From positions 11,023,841-11,087,840 of the forward strand of contig NC_058411.1 in NCBI RefSeq assembly GCF_002201575.2: DNA of 64,000 nt. The letters run 5' to 3'. Position numbers and translations under genes: made by a program. Source of the stretch: Neomonachus schauinslandi (Eukaryota > Chordata > Mammalia > Carnivora > Phocidae). Positions within the stretch are counted from its first letter, which is position 1. Each line of letters opens with the position of its first letter. Positions 1 through 11,599 of this stretch are shown here, piece by piece. The notes beneath the pieces were generated by a model. That model worked only from the letters and a program-made list of their open reading frames with translations. It did no database searches and was not told the origin of the DNA.

Positions 1-108
1 ATGGGTGGATGGGTGGGTGGATGGATGGGTGGGTGGATGGGTGGGTGGATGGATGGATGGATGGGTGGATGGGTGGGTGGGTGGGTGGATGGATGGTGGA
101 TGGATGGT
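1..108. repeat. TGGA/TGGG minisatellite at left edge
   Basis: Degenerate tandem array of GGAT and GGGT tetramers; it probably continues to the left of the window. Its apparent Gly/Trp-rich frame is a repeat artefact. Confidence 0.9.
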
Positions 109-881
109 ATATCAAAAAGTTTTTTAAGTAAAAGAAAAAAAGCTCACAATGCTCAGTGCTGCAGGGAGTGGGGACATGGAAACTCTTGTCCTGCCCTAGG
201 GAGAGCAAACCAGCATATGTAATCTGGAGGATTAAGCAAGAAAGATAACAACTTTTGACCCAGACCTTCTGCTTCCAGGCAGTAAGCCCCAAAACATAAG
301 CATAAGTGTTCAACAATCGGTTGGTGAAGCAAACGATGTACATTCACAGAATGGAAAGCTGTGTAGTCACTTAGATGATCCTGTGAAACACTATGTAATC
401 ACGTGGAGAGGTGTTCAGAATACGTTAAGTGGGAAAAAAAGGTTCCAAGATATTATGTTCAGTGTGATCATTATGTTGAGTAACAGTCAAAACCAAACCA
501 AACCCTGAGTGTGTGTGTGTAAGTGTGAGTATGTGAGCGTATGGGTGTGTGTCTCCATGTAAAGCTCCTTGAGGTCAGGAATCAAGTCGTATTTATTATC
601 ATATTCCCTGTGGGACCATGCCCAACACCCAGTAAGCAGTAGTCAGAGTTTAGTGAATGAATTAATAGCTGTAGTAAAAGGGGCCAGAAGATGTACTTTC
701 AAAATGTCCATAACGGTATTTCTAGGTGGGGTGAATATAGGTGATCTTCATTTTCTTCTGTCTGTACGGTCTAAATGTTCTACATTGGACATTGATCAGT
801 TTTCCATAAATTATTTAAAACAATACATGTAATTATTTAAAAACAATTGTGACTTATTCCAAACAATAAATACAATTATTT
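109..881. other. Intergenic stretch, no gene seen
   Basis: Only a short GT-rich tract (about 510-553) and AT-rich DNA with repeated AAACAATAAATACAATTATT-like phrases before the first SINE. Confidence 0.6.
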
Positions 882-896
882 AAAACAGTAAATACA

Positions 897-1129
897 GGGT
901 GCCTGGGTGGCTCAGTCGGTTAAGCGTCTGCCTTCGGCTCAGGTCATGATCTCCGGGTCCTGGGATCGAGTTCTGCATTGGGCTCCCTGCTCAGTTGGGA
1001 GCCTGCTTCTCCCTCTCCCTCTGCCTGTCTCTCTGCCTACTTGTTCTCTCTCTCTATCTCTCTGTCAAATAAATAAATAAAATCTTTAAAAAAAATAAAA
1101 ATAAAAAATAAAATAAAATTGTGAGGTGA
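897..1129 (+). mobile_element. Can-SINE (first of a pair)
   Basis: tRNA-derived head, CT-rich region and A-rich tail. With the next SINE it is enclosed by AAAACAGTAAATACA at 882-896 and 1342-1356. Confidence 0.92.
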
Positions 1130-1341
1130 GGGGTGCCTGGGTGGCTCAGTCAGTTAAGCGTCTGCCTTTGGTTCAGGTCATGATCCCGGGCTCCTGGGAT
1201 CCAGCCCAGAGTTAAACCAGGATCCCTGCTCAGCAGGAGTCTGCTTCTCCCTCTCCCTCTGCCCCTCCCCCCTGCTCACGCGCACTCATTCTCTCTCTCC
1301 TAAGTAAATAAAATCCTTTTTTTTTAATCTTAAAAATAAAT
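1130..1341 (+). mobile_element. Can-SINE (second of a pair)
   Basis: Second, more diverged SINE in the same orientation with no target duplication of its own that I can see. Confidence 0.9.
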
Positions 1342-1469
1342 AAAACAGTAAATACAAACTGGAAAAAAAGTTGCTTTCATCTCAGGGCCCTTGGATACAG
1401 GATCTCTCTGGAAAAAGGGTCAAGTTTACGGAAATTACTCCATCCAAACCTCACAGTGTATCAGTATTC

Positions 1470-1580
1470 CCAAATCCCAGTCGCAAGGAGGTGGGAGGGG
1501 GCTGTGACTTGAGGCAAGTCATTGGACCTCTCGGTGGCCCCTGGTTTCTCCCCTGTGGGGAGGGGGAGGGTGTGTGTGGT
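1470..1580 (+). repeat. MIR fragment (probable)
   Basis: TGTGACTTGAGGCAAGTCA and following resembles the MIR core. The rest of 1357-2090 shows nothing recognisable. Confidence 0.45.
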
Positions 1581-2095
1581 GTCTAGCACAGACCTATGTC
1601 ATCAGCCCCTCCAAGCATGCCACGGACCCAGGGAGCTTTGGCAAGGGTGGGGAGCAGATGAAGATTATTGTCCCCTGGAAGATGAGGAGCCTGAGGTCCA
1701 GAGGCTGGAATCTGAGGCCCAGGGGGACCTGGCTTTCATTGCATCCATGCCTACACCCCCATGCCTGATAGCCAGGAACCCTCCTGAGCCGTGCTCTCAC
1801 CCTGCCTAATGGACCTGCCCTGGGAGAAAGCAAGACTTGTAAGTGCTCCCTGTCCCGTGAGCGTCCCTAGAGAGAGCGGACTGTCCCCGCAGAATGATAA
1901 ACGTCTGCTCGAAATTGGCAGAGACTTGTCACCTCTCTGAACCAAGGGGTGAGTCAGAGCCGACCTCTCCCCAGCACAAAGGCCTGCCCAGATCTGTTGG
2001 GAAGACACACAGCCTGTGGTTTTGCTGCTCGCAAGGTGGTTGTTGACAAATCCCAGGCTTTGTTTTCGTGAAAAGCAAAGTGAGTCCTTTTAAAA

Positions 2096-2870
2096 ATTAA
2101 GACTTCATTCTTTAGAGCAATTTTAATTTGTAGAGAACTGAGCGGAGAGTACAGGGGCTCCCACAGAGCTCCGGCCTCCACCGTCTCCCAGAGTCTCCCC
2201 CAGTAACATCTCACGTCAGTGGGGTCCATTTGGTACGATCCATGAGCCACTGTCGTGACCTTATTTGTACCCGAAGCCCACTGTTTACAGTTTCTTTTCT
2301 TGTCGTTGTGGTAAAACACACATCACATAGAATTTACCATTTTAACCACTTTTAAGTGTGTAGCGAAGAGGCGCCAAGGACTTGTCACACTGCTGGGCAA
2401 CCATCACTACCGTTTATCTCCCAAACTGAAACTCTGTGCCCACGAAACAGTGGCTGGCCCTCCCCACCTCTGGCCCCACGTAAGGTTCGCGTCTGCTGGT
2501 GAATCATTCCTGGGGTTCACACAACCCGTGTGTTTGGACAAACATGGAAGGACCTGTAGCCCCCGTGACACATCACAGAGACTAGTTTTGCTGCCCTAAA
2601 CCTTGCCTGGGCCCCACCTAGTCATACCCCTCGTCTTACCTACCCTCCGGCAACCACGAATCTTTTCACCGTCCCTGGAATTTTGCTTTTTCCAGAAAGG
2701 CATATAATTGCAATTGTACAGGGTGTAACTTTTTCAGAGTGGCTTCTGCAACTCAGCACACGCATTTAAGGGTCCTGGTGGCACGACAGCTCATTTCTTT
2801 TTAGCCTCGAATACTATTCTGTTGTCTGGATGCACCCCAGTTTGTTTATCCCCAAATGAGGAATTTTTCA
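2096..2870 (-). repeat. Old L1M-type 3' fragments
   Basis: Contains the antisense phrases TTTAGAGCAATTTTA, AGAATTTACCATTTTAACCA and GTTTGTTTATCC, characteristic of ancient L1 3' regions; heavily diverged. Confidence 0.6.
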
Positions 2871-2982
2871 TGATAAAAAAAATTGTATGCTAACTTTTGG
2901 AAATGGGGAAAAACCAAGAGAGAAGGGAGAAAAACAATCCCCATGTCATCCTATGCCTGGAAACCACTCTGTTAGCATTTCA

Positions 2983-2990
2983 CTGTGTGT

Positions 2991-3022
<32 letters not shown>
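2983..3022. repeat. (GT)n microsatellite
   Basis: About 20 GT units with one interruption. Confidence 0.95.
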
Positions 3023-3423
3023 ATGGACGTCTTTTTGGGTTTGACATAGCATGGTGCATAACATTTTTATTCCTCTTTCCCCCCATTAATTATAATTTAG
3101 CTCTCTTCACGTTGCAAGTGGTCTACAGGCATCTCTTCTTGCGCATTGTTTGAAGAGTCTGCAGTATTTTCCCTCGACTGCGGGTGTCACAATTTCTTAA
3201 TCATGCCTCTGTGTCTCAACTTGTGATGGTTTTCAATTTTGTGCTGATGTTAATAAGTCTATCTTGAGCTGTTGGTGCTTAAATAATTGTATAGGTTTGC
3301 CCCCCACTTGCTAAAAGTGGAGTTACTAAGTCAGAGTTTGAATATCTTTAAGATATCCCAGAGGTTTCCTTCTTTTTTTTTTTTTAGTGCATTTTTATTG
3401 TGATTAAAAAACCCATAAAATTT

Positions 3424-3533
3424 GGGGCACCTGGTTGGCTCTGTCGGTGGGGCTTGTGACTCTTGAAATCGGAGTTGGAAGTCTGAACCCCACGTTGGGT
3501 GTAGAGATTACTTAAAAATAAAATCTTAAAAAA
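3424..3533 (+). mobile_element. Short, old Can-SINE
   Basis: Lacks the CT-rich region; ends TAGAGATTACTTAAAAATAA. Flanked by CATAAAATTT (3413-3422 and 3534-3543). Confidence 0.8.
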
Positions 3534-3556
3534 ACATAAAATTTACCACCTTTATA

Positions 3557-3746
3557 TTTTTTTAAAGATTTTATTTTATTTATTTGAAACAGAGAGAGAG
3601 AGAGAGCGCAAGAGGGGGTAGGGTGAGAGGGAGAAGCAGACTCCCTGCTGAGCAGGGAGCCCGAAGTGGAGCTCGATCCCAGGACTCCGGGATCATGACC
3701 TGAGCTGAAGGCAGTCGCTTAACCAACTGAGCCACCCAGGCACCCA
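3557..3746 (-). mobile_element. Can-SINE
   Basis: Reverse orientation, complete. It interrupts an old L1 whose remainder resumes at about 3750. Confidence 0.9.
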
Positions 3747-3749
3747 CCA

Positions 3750-4436
3750 TCTTAATTTTTAAGTGTACAGTTCAATAGTGTTAAGTATATGTCCATTGTT
3801 GTGAGAAAATCTCCAGAACCTTTTCATCTTGCAGATCTAAAACTCTACCCACTGAACACCAGCTCCCCATTCCTCCTGCCCCTTAGCCCCTGGAAACTAC
3901 CATTCTACTCTCTGTCTCTATGAGTTTGATTATCTTAGACACCACATAGAAGTGGAATCACACAGTATTTGATTTGGTGACTGGCTTATTTCACTTAGCA
4001 TCACGTCCTCAAGATTCATTCATGTTGTTCCTTTTTAAGGCTGGATAATATTCCCTTGTATGGATACAGGGCATTTTGCTTATCCATTCATTCGACGACG
4101 GACATTTGGGTGGACTCTACCTCTTAGCTATTGTGAATAATGCTGCTACGAATAAATAGCAATGAACATATGAACAATATCTGTTTGAGTCCCTGCTTTT
4201 AATTCTTTCGGGTATATGCCCAGAAGTGGGACTGCTGGATCAGATTTTTAATTTCTGGAGGAACTTCCATCCTGTTTGCCATAGTGGTTACACCGGTTAC
4301 ATTCCCAGCAACTGTGTTAATCCTTCTGATTTCTCCACATCCTTGTCAACACTTGCTCTTTTCTGTTTTTGTTTTAAATTTCTTTTAAGAGCCCCAAAGG
4401 GATCATCTGGTCAGTGGCTCCCAAAAGTCATGACTT
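3750..4436 (-). repeat. Old L1 ORF2 3' end / 3' UTR fragment
   Basis: Antisense match to the L1 ORF2 end: CCTTTTTAAGGCTGGATAAT, TATTGTGAATAATGCTGCTA and GGTATATGCCCAGAAGTGGG. Confidence 0.8.
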
Positions 4437-4437
4437 C

Positions 4438-4636
4438 CCTTTTTTTTTTTCTTAAGATTTTATTTATGTATCTGTCAGACAGAGACAGAGCACAAGCAGG
4501 GGGAGCGGGCGGCAGAGGGAGAAGCAGGCTCCCCGCTGAGCAAGGAGCCCGATGCGGGACTCGATCCCTAGATCCTGGGATCATGACCTGAGCCAAAGGC
4601 AGACGTTTAAATGACTGAGCCACCCAGGCGCCTCAG
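4438..4636 (-). mobile_element. Can-SINE
   Basis: Flanked by GTCATGACTT (4428-4437 and 4637-4646). Confidence 0.92.
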
Positions 4637-5277
4637 GTCATGACTTTTATTTGAGCTCATGTTTCAAGAGATGTTTGTCTCACAAACACACTTTACCAAG
4701 AATTCGTTCTTTTCTTGTCTATACCCTTTGGTCCGGCATGTCCAAGTCTGGAGATTTCCCTGGGAACCGACTGCTGGCTGTCTTCCCAGTTCCGTGCCCC
4801 CTCCTTCCTCGGTAAGCTTCCAGCTAGATATATTTCCTGCAGCCAGCTGGGGCCATGACTGGGGTCTCCATTGCAGTGGGCCCAGAAGTGACCCACACAA
4901 CTTCCGCTCTTGGCTGTTTAAAAGCCTTGTTTGCCCTGGGCTTTCTCTCTTTCTCCCTCCTGCAAACACAGCACAGGACAGTGGCCAAGGGGATGGTGGG
5001 ATTCTGTCCTGTCATCCAAGGTCTCTTTGTAACAGCATTTAACCTGGTCACCAACTACTACAATCCTACAGCTACTACTATACCCCCTGTGGTATTTGTT
5101 GTCCCCTTAGTGTCCTTCCCTGGGGCATTGTTTGTAATAGCAGAAGATTGGAAGTGACCTAAGGGCCCACTAGCAGGTGACTGGCTAAAGAAATGGAGAC
5201 ACATCTGTCCAGTGAGATTCCATGCAGTTGTTGAAAAAATGAGGAAGTTAAAAAAATTGTTTTTAATAGATTCTATT

Positions 5278-5457
5278 TTTTTAAGAGATTTTATTCATTT
5301 ATTTGAGAGAGAGAGGGCACAAGCAGAGGGGAGAGGTAGAGGGAGAAGCAGACTCCCAGCTGAGTAGGGAGCCCGATGTGGGGCTCGATCCCAGGACCCT
5401 GGGATCGTGACCTGAGCTGAAGGCAGACGCTTAACCGACTGAGCCACCCAGGCGCCC
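5278..5457 (-). mobile_element. Can-SINE
   Basis: Complete reverse copy inserted in old L1-like sequence; diverged flanking TAGA(T/C)T repeats. Confidence 0.9.
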
Positions 5458-5484
5458 TAGACTTATTTTTTATTTTTATTATTT

Positions 5485-5800
5485 TTTTAGACTTTATTTT
5501 TTAGAGCAATTTTAGGTTCATAGCAAAATTGAGCCAAAGATACAGAGATTTCCCACAGATGCCCTCCCCCCCACATGCACAGCCACCCCCACTGTCAACA
5601 CCTCCGCAGAGTGGTGTGCTGATTATAGTTGATGAACCTACACTGGCGGGTCCTCACCCAAAGCCCAGAGTTTACATTAGGATTCACTCTTGGTGGTGTC
5701 CACTCTGTGGTTTGGACAAATGTAAAATGACATGCCTCCATCATGATAGTATGATCCAGAATAGTTTCAGTGCCCTAAAGAAACGCTTTATTATTTGGGG
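5485..5800 (-). repeat. Old L1M-type fragment
   Basis: Same family as 2096-2290: AGAGCAATTTTAGGTTCATA, TTTACATTAGGATTCACTCT and similar phrases. Confidence 0.55.
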
Positions 5801-6174
5801 GGAACGAAAGGCAAGAATTAAAACAGTGCACGTGACCCTTGAACAACACGGGGATTAGGGAAGCTGACCCCGCTCCCCATGCGGTCAAGAATGCATGTAT
5901 GACTTTTGACTCCTCAAAAACCTAACTACTAATAGCCTACTGTTGACCAGAAGCCTTGCTGATAATGAACAATTAACATACATTTTGGATGTTACATGTA
6001 TTATATACTGTATTCTTATAATAAACTAACCCAGATGTTATTAAGAAAATAATAAAGAAAACACATTTGCAGTACTGTATTTATCGAAAAAAATCCATGT
6101 ATAATTGGACCCGCACAATTCAAACCCGTGTTGTTTAAAGGTCAACATGTATATGCTAACATTTGTGTTTTTTT

Positions 6175-6370
6175 TTTTTTTAAAGATTTTATTTATTTAT
6201 TTGACAGAGAGAGAGACAGCGAGAGAGGGAACACAAGCAGGGGGAGTGGGAGAGGGAGAAGCCGGCTTCCTGCTGAGCAAGGAGCCAGATGTGGGACTCG
6301 ATCCCAGGACCCCGGGATCATGACCTGAGCTGAAGGCAGACGCTTAACAATCTGAGCCACCCAGGCACCC
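6175..6370 (-). mobile_element. Can-SINE
   Basis: Complete reverse copy between TGTTTTTTT target repeats. Confidence 0.9.
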
Positions 6371-6371
6371 T

Positions 6372-7200
6372 GTTTTTTTTTTTTTTTTTTAAAGTGGGAG
6401 ACGACAGAGTGCATATTTGGATTTGCTTGCATGTGCAGAACTCAACTTCTGGAAAGGCCCCACAAAAACTGGTGACAGCAGTTCCTTGTCTACCCTTGGG
6501 TGGGGAGAGGTGGGGGACTCAGCAGATGGGAGTCAGGGGGTGGGGGGGGAAGGAAAACTTCCAGTTTGTCTTTTCATGCGTTTTGAAGGTAGAACCACAT
6601 GAATGTATTACCTATTTAGAACTTAAATAAATACAATGTAACAATTTTAATAATCTGCTTTTCCATTTTATTGTAATTCAGAGTTGAAATATGCCCCATC
6701 CAGGCTTCTGATGTTGACTCCCTGAGCTGAAAGTTGCCATCTAAAGGCAGAGCCGCTCAGGGCTCGAGCTGCCATGTGGCCTCCACGTGCTCAGGGCGGC
6801 TGGGCCACAACGCCTGGCAGGACTCCTGTCCCTGTCTGGCCTACATCCGGCCCACTACGCCTGGGCAAGCCCCAGCCCTCCATCTGCTGCCCGAACAGGC
6901 AAGCTGCTCACCCACTTCCTGCCAACTGAGCATCCTAATTACACGTTAATACTAATTGCCTGTGACTAGAATCTTCCACAGTCATAGACGTTAACCAAAG
7001 TCACGCCTAACGAGCCTCACCGTTAATTATCTGTGCTTGCTGCTCCAGGATTTAATTAAGCCTTGGCAGGAAAGAGCAATCCACATAGGATGAGCAGGGA
7101 AAGAGAGCTTGCAGAGATGCCCTCTTCCCATCAGGTGGCCTGGCAAAGCTGCTCCAAGTCTTCCTTCCAGACCTCCGGGATTTTCCCAGGGAACAGGCAG
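6372..7200. other. Unique intergenic DNA, no gene; AT-homeodomain-motif cluster
   Basis: No repeat recognised. The 6930-7065 part has several TAATTA/TTAATTA-type motifs (see findings). Confidence 0.4.
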
Positions 7201-7204
7201 AGAT

Positions 7205-7395
7205 ACTGAGGAAGGGAGCTTGCAGTTATCCAGTGCTGGCCATATGCCAGGCAGAACCAGACGCCGTTGCACACTCATCTAATCCCTGCAGTCGCTGTGG
7301 AAACTGGGGCTGCACTTGATGGATGAGGAGACAGAGGCTCAGAGAGTCCCGATGACTTGCCCGGCAATTGGCAGAGCCAGGTCTGAGTTGCAAGC
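7205..7395 (+). repeat. MIR
   Basis: GGATGAGGAGACAGAGGCTC and GACTTGCCCGG match the MIR 3' half. Confidence 0.75.
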
Positions 7396-7558
7396 TCAAA
7401 CATTTCCACGACTCGCTGGAGGAATGGTTGGAGGAATGGTCGTAATCATATTTTTTATTCTAACTTTGAACTTGTGTCATGTTTTTTCTTTCTCCAAAGG
7501 AATCCCAAGCATTGTTTCATCTTAGTCCCACATTCGTTTGTTAAGAAAACAAAAAGCT

Positions 7559-7776
7559 GGGGCGCCTGGGTGGCTCAGTCGGTGAAGCGTCTGCCTTCGG
7601 CTCAGGTCATGATCCCAGGGTCCTGGGATCGAGCCCGGCATCAGGGTCCCTGCTCAGCGGGGAGTCTGCTTCTCCCTCTCCCTCTTCCCCTCCCTCTGTT
7701 CTTGTGTTCTCCCTGTCTTTCTCTCTCACATGCTCTCTCTCTCTCAAATAAATAAAATCTTAAAAAATAAATAAAT
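7559..7776 (+). mobile_element. Can-SINE
   Basis: Flanked by AAAACAAAAAGCT (7546-7558 and 7777-7789). Confidence 0.95.
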
Positions 7777-7884
7777 AAAACAAAAAGCTAAAGTAGCTGA
7801 AACCTAAAGTAGAGAGTGTGACGCACACATGGCCGCACACCCAGGCCTCACGTTCCCGGTGTCATGGCGGGAAGGCAATGGAAT

Positions 7885-8065
7885 GGTGGGTAACGGGGTG
7901 GCCCTGAGCCCCGACTGCCTGGTTCCTGTCCCAGCTCCATTACTCGCAGCCGTGCGACCTTGGTCAGGTTACTTGTCCTCTCCACCAATGGTGCCTACCT
8001 GTTGGGCGGTTATAAGGACTAAATGATATTCACATCTCTCCCTTAGCATGGGGCATGGCGCCTGG
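7885..8065 (+). repeat. MIR
   Basis: CAGCTCCATTACTCGCAGCC, GCGACCTTGGTCAGGTTACT and TATAAGGACTAAATGA fit a MIR in order. Confidence 0.65.
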
Positions 8066-8419
8066 GGACTGTCACGGTGTCCTCAGCCTTCTTCCTTTAG
8101 AGCCACACCTCACTAGCTTGTCGCTTTTCCTTCAAAGCCACTTTGATTGTAAAAACTGGGCCCAGTGATTCGTGATTCCCTGCCCTGCCTTTTGCAACAT
8201 GACAAGAACATCAATAGCATTCACTTGGTTGCTCTTTTGCTGAGTCTTCCTGCTAACATGACCTGATTTTATAAAACACATTCAAATAATAAATATGAAA
8301 AATGTTCTTTCTGACTATACTCAACCCGACCAATAATCAAAGAAACAAATGCTCAACCAATGAGATACCGTGCTCTCTGTTGGACTTCTAGAACTGTTCT
8401 CTTTTTTTTTTTTTTTTAA

Positions 8420-8621
8420 GATTTTTTTTTTTTTTAAGATTTTATTTATTTATTTGAGAGAGAGAGAATGAGAGACAGAGAGCATGAGAGGGGATAGGGT
8501 CAGAGGGAGAAGCAGACTCCCTGCCGAGCAGGGAGCCCGATGCGGGACTCGATCCTGGGACTCCAGGATCATGACCTGAGCCGAAGGCAGTCGCTTAACC
8601 AACTGAGCCACCCAGGCGCCC
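8420..8621 (-). mobile_element. Can-SINE inserted in the tail of another SINE
   Basis: The tail and body of an older SINE lie on either side (8402-8419 and 8622-8788). Confidence 0.88.
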
Positions 8622-8788
8622 TAAAGATTTGTTTTTATTTGAAATAGAGAGAGAGGAAGAGCAGAGGGAGAGGGACAAGCAGACTCAGCACTTAGTGTAG
8701 AGCATGACGCGGGGTTTGATCCCAGAACCCTGGGATCATGACCTGAGCCGAAGGCAGATGCTTAACCGACTGAGCCACCCAGGTACCC
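8622..8788 (-). mobile_element. Older Can-SINE, host of the copy above
   Basis: Reverse SINE body without its own long tail; the tail is the T run at 8402-8419. Confidence 0.85.
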
Positions 8789-8814
8789 CATCTGTCTTTT
8801 TTATTCTAACACTG

Positions 8815-10390
8815 CTGGTGAGCGTGCACCAGGAATTGGATTCTCTTCTGGTAGGGTGGGTAAGCTGACACTCTCTGGAGAGCAATCAGCCAATTTGCAG
8901 AGAGAGTCTGAAAAGTGTCTCTACCCTTTTACCTAGTTAATTCCACGCTAGGATATACTCTCAGCCACTCATTCTCAACTCAAATATATACACACACACA
9001 GAGCTTTCCATCACTGTTATTTTGAGTGGTGAAAGGATTCTTTCTCTCCAAAACACCCTGAATGAATAGAATGATTAAGCTGTAGTCCAACCACACAGTG
9101 GAAATATAATGAAGCAATTTAAAATGGTGGTTAGCAATTTAAAAAATTGTTATGGAAGATCCTAATGTTGAGATTGTTGTTTCTAAATCCTATCCATTGA
9201 AAAGAACCAAGGGGATTTTTGCAGAAATGGCTGATTCCAGATCCAGGGCAGGGAAAGTTCCAGGTTAGATTGGCATATCTTGGTGTGTCACAAAGCAAAG
9301 AAGTGCTCCAAAATGAATGGGGACAGGTGGACAGGACATGGGAGCTGGCTGAAAGGGGCTCCCGCCAGCCAAGTCTGGGACAATTTAAATACCAACAGGT
9401 ATAGTGATGAGAGTGGATTTTATCACACTGAATGAAAAACAAAAAGAATCCATAAGTACATAGTGATCAAATTAAAAAAGAGAAGTGGAGGGAAATAAAA
9501 TGGCCAGCTAACAATGGTAGAAAAAGGATGACAGATTGAGAAAAATCACCATTTTGCAATTACCAATATAAAAATTCAGACAAGGATTGTCAGTATGTTT
9601 AAAAACCACTGTTGGGGAATAGGACATTTCCATGGTCTCAAGGTACCACCTCAGAAAACATTTATTACCAAAAAAGGGGGGAAATATGTCTTTATGATGG
9701 AGAGGAACCGTTTTAACCAAGTGATCAAATATAGCATCACCAACATGGCGTGCCTCCTGAATGACATAACACCACCTATGTAGTATTCTTCCCCAAAATA
9801 TTAAACCTGAATCCCATCATGAGGAAATAGACAAATCCATACTAAAGGTAACTGGCCCATACTCTTCAAAATATCAGTGCACCAAAAACAAAATACATAT
9901 ATATATATATATATATGTAATCAGTGCACAAAGGACAAATGAAGGGGAGGGGAGAGCTGTTTTAGATTAAAGGGATTGAAGAGATAGGTTAATTTGGTGC
10001 AATCTTGGATTGGATCCTGGATCAGAAAAAAACTTACAAAACAGCTTACAAAGAACATTTTCTGGACTCAGAAAAATGTGAACAGGAACTGGATATTAGG
10101 GAATATCTTTGCACAATGTTAAGTTTCTTGGATGTGTTAATGGTATTGTTAAATAGGACACTTTCTTCCTGGATCCCAGCTGAGATATCCCGGGATGAAG
10201 GGTCATGAGATCTGCAATTTACTTTGTCATTCAGAACAAAACCAGATAACAGGTGGGACAAAGTGTTAACAATGAGGGGATCTTGGTGAAGGGCATGTGG
10301 ATATTCATTGTGTTACTTCTTCAACTTACCTGTGAGTTTTAACATTTTCTGTGCTGATTTTTAGCAACATTGGCAAAAATTGCATGGCAG
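8815..10390 (+). repeat. Old LINE-like sequence (L1/HAL1 type), fragmentary
   Basis: GTGGAAATATAATGAAGCAA and the 9990-10390 part (TTGGATTGGATCCTGGATCA, GATGAAGGGTCATGAGATCT) resemble ancient LINE 3' ends. The family call is uncertain. An (AT)n tract lies at 9894-9916. Confidence 0.4.
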
Positions 10391-10987
10391 GTATTTATGA
10401 CAATATTGTTAGAACCGTTGGGACATCAAAGTATTATATAAAGTTGCATAGACATGTACATATACAAGTAGGCAGGTACCCACAGTGAACAGTTGTTACT
10501 TTTATCATTCAGCTTCCATTCCACCTGCTTCAACTAGCAGCACCCTTATTTACTTTTGGAGCTCACCCCTCCCTCTCTTGGTTCATGAGGTTTGGATGTG
10601 GGCCTATGAACCACATCCATCTGTCCCTGGGGATCGGTGGGCACGTCTTCAGTTAGTCCAACCAGAGCCAATGGACATCAACCCCAGGGCTTTTGCTGGA
10701 CCTATATGGTAAAAGGAGTACTCTTTTTCACAGAGGTTGTCCAGCTGATGGGATGTGTTGTCATCTTTGTTTGGGGAGTAGCTTCCTGTGAATCAAGCTG
10801 ACACTGAAGAAGAACTAAGAAGGAAGGAAAAAGATACCAGTTTACAGTGTCAGAATACCTGGATTTAAACGTGCCTGAAGTTAGGTGAACCTGTCGATTT
10901 CCTTGTTGCTTATACCAGTCAGAGCTGGTGTCTGTTGCTGGCACCCAAGGAGTCCCGACCACTACAGTATGGAAATGCATAGAAAAG

Positions 10988-11590
10988 TGTACTAGCTTTC
11001 TATCCCAATATAACCAATTACCACAAGTCTAGTGGCTTGAAACAACACACGCTCATTGTCTCACAATTGCTGTGGGTTAGGAGTCTGGGCACAGTTCAGT
11101 GGGGTGCTCTCTTCTGGGTCTTACAAAGCTACAGTTGAGATGTTGGCCAGGGTTATGGTCTCATCTGGAGACTTGCCTGGGGGAAGAATGTACTTCCAAT
11201 CTCCTTCAGCTTGTTGTCAGAATTCATTTTCTTGAGGTTGTACGACTGGGGGCCCCGGGTTTTTGCTGGCTGTTGGCTGGACATTGCCCACAGTCACTTG
11301 TGGGCTTCCTCAACAGCCACAGCCACTCATTTCATCACCAACAAGGAGAATCCAGTCTGCTAAGACAGACTCTTATATAATGTAATATAATCACAAGGCT
11401 GACATCCTATCACCTTTGCCATGTAATATCAAGAGGGTGACATCCCATCACCTTTGCCATATTCTATTGGTTAGAAGCAAGTCATGAGTCCCACATGCAC
11501 TTGTGAGGAAGGAATTACCCAAAACCATAGGCAGCAGGAGGTGAGAAATCACTGGAGATAAGCTTAGGGTTTGTCTGACACAAAGGGGGT
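10988..11590 (-). repeat. Ancient LTR-like repeat (MaLR/MLT type, probable)
   Basis: ACCAATTACCACAAGTCTAG, GTGGCTTGAAACAACA and TATTCTATTGGTTAGAAGCA are typical phrases. It has no coding potential. Confidence 0.5.
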
Positions 11591-11599
11591 GAGGAGAAT

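Noticed and set aside
1..108. Possible CRISPR-like or coding repeat at the left edge
   Set aside because: Tetramer minisatellite without spacers, in a mammalian genome; the Gly/Trp repeat peptide is an artefact.
7559..7640. tRNA-like A and B boxes
   Set aside because: They belong to the tRNA-derived heads of Can-SINEs; no intact cloverleaf tRNA gene was seen anywhere in the window.
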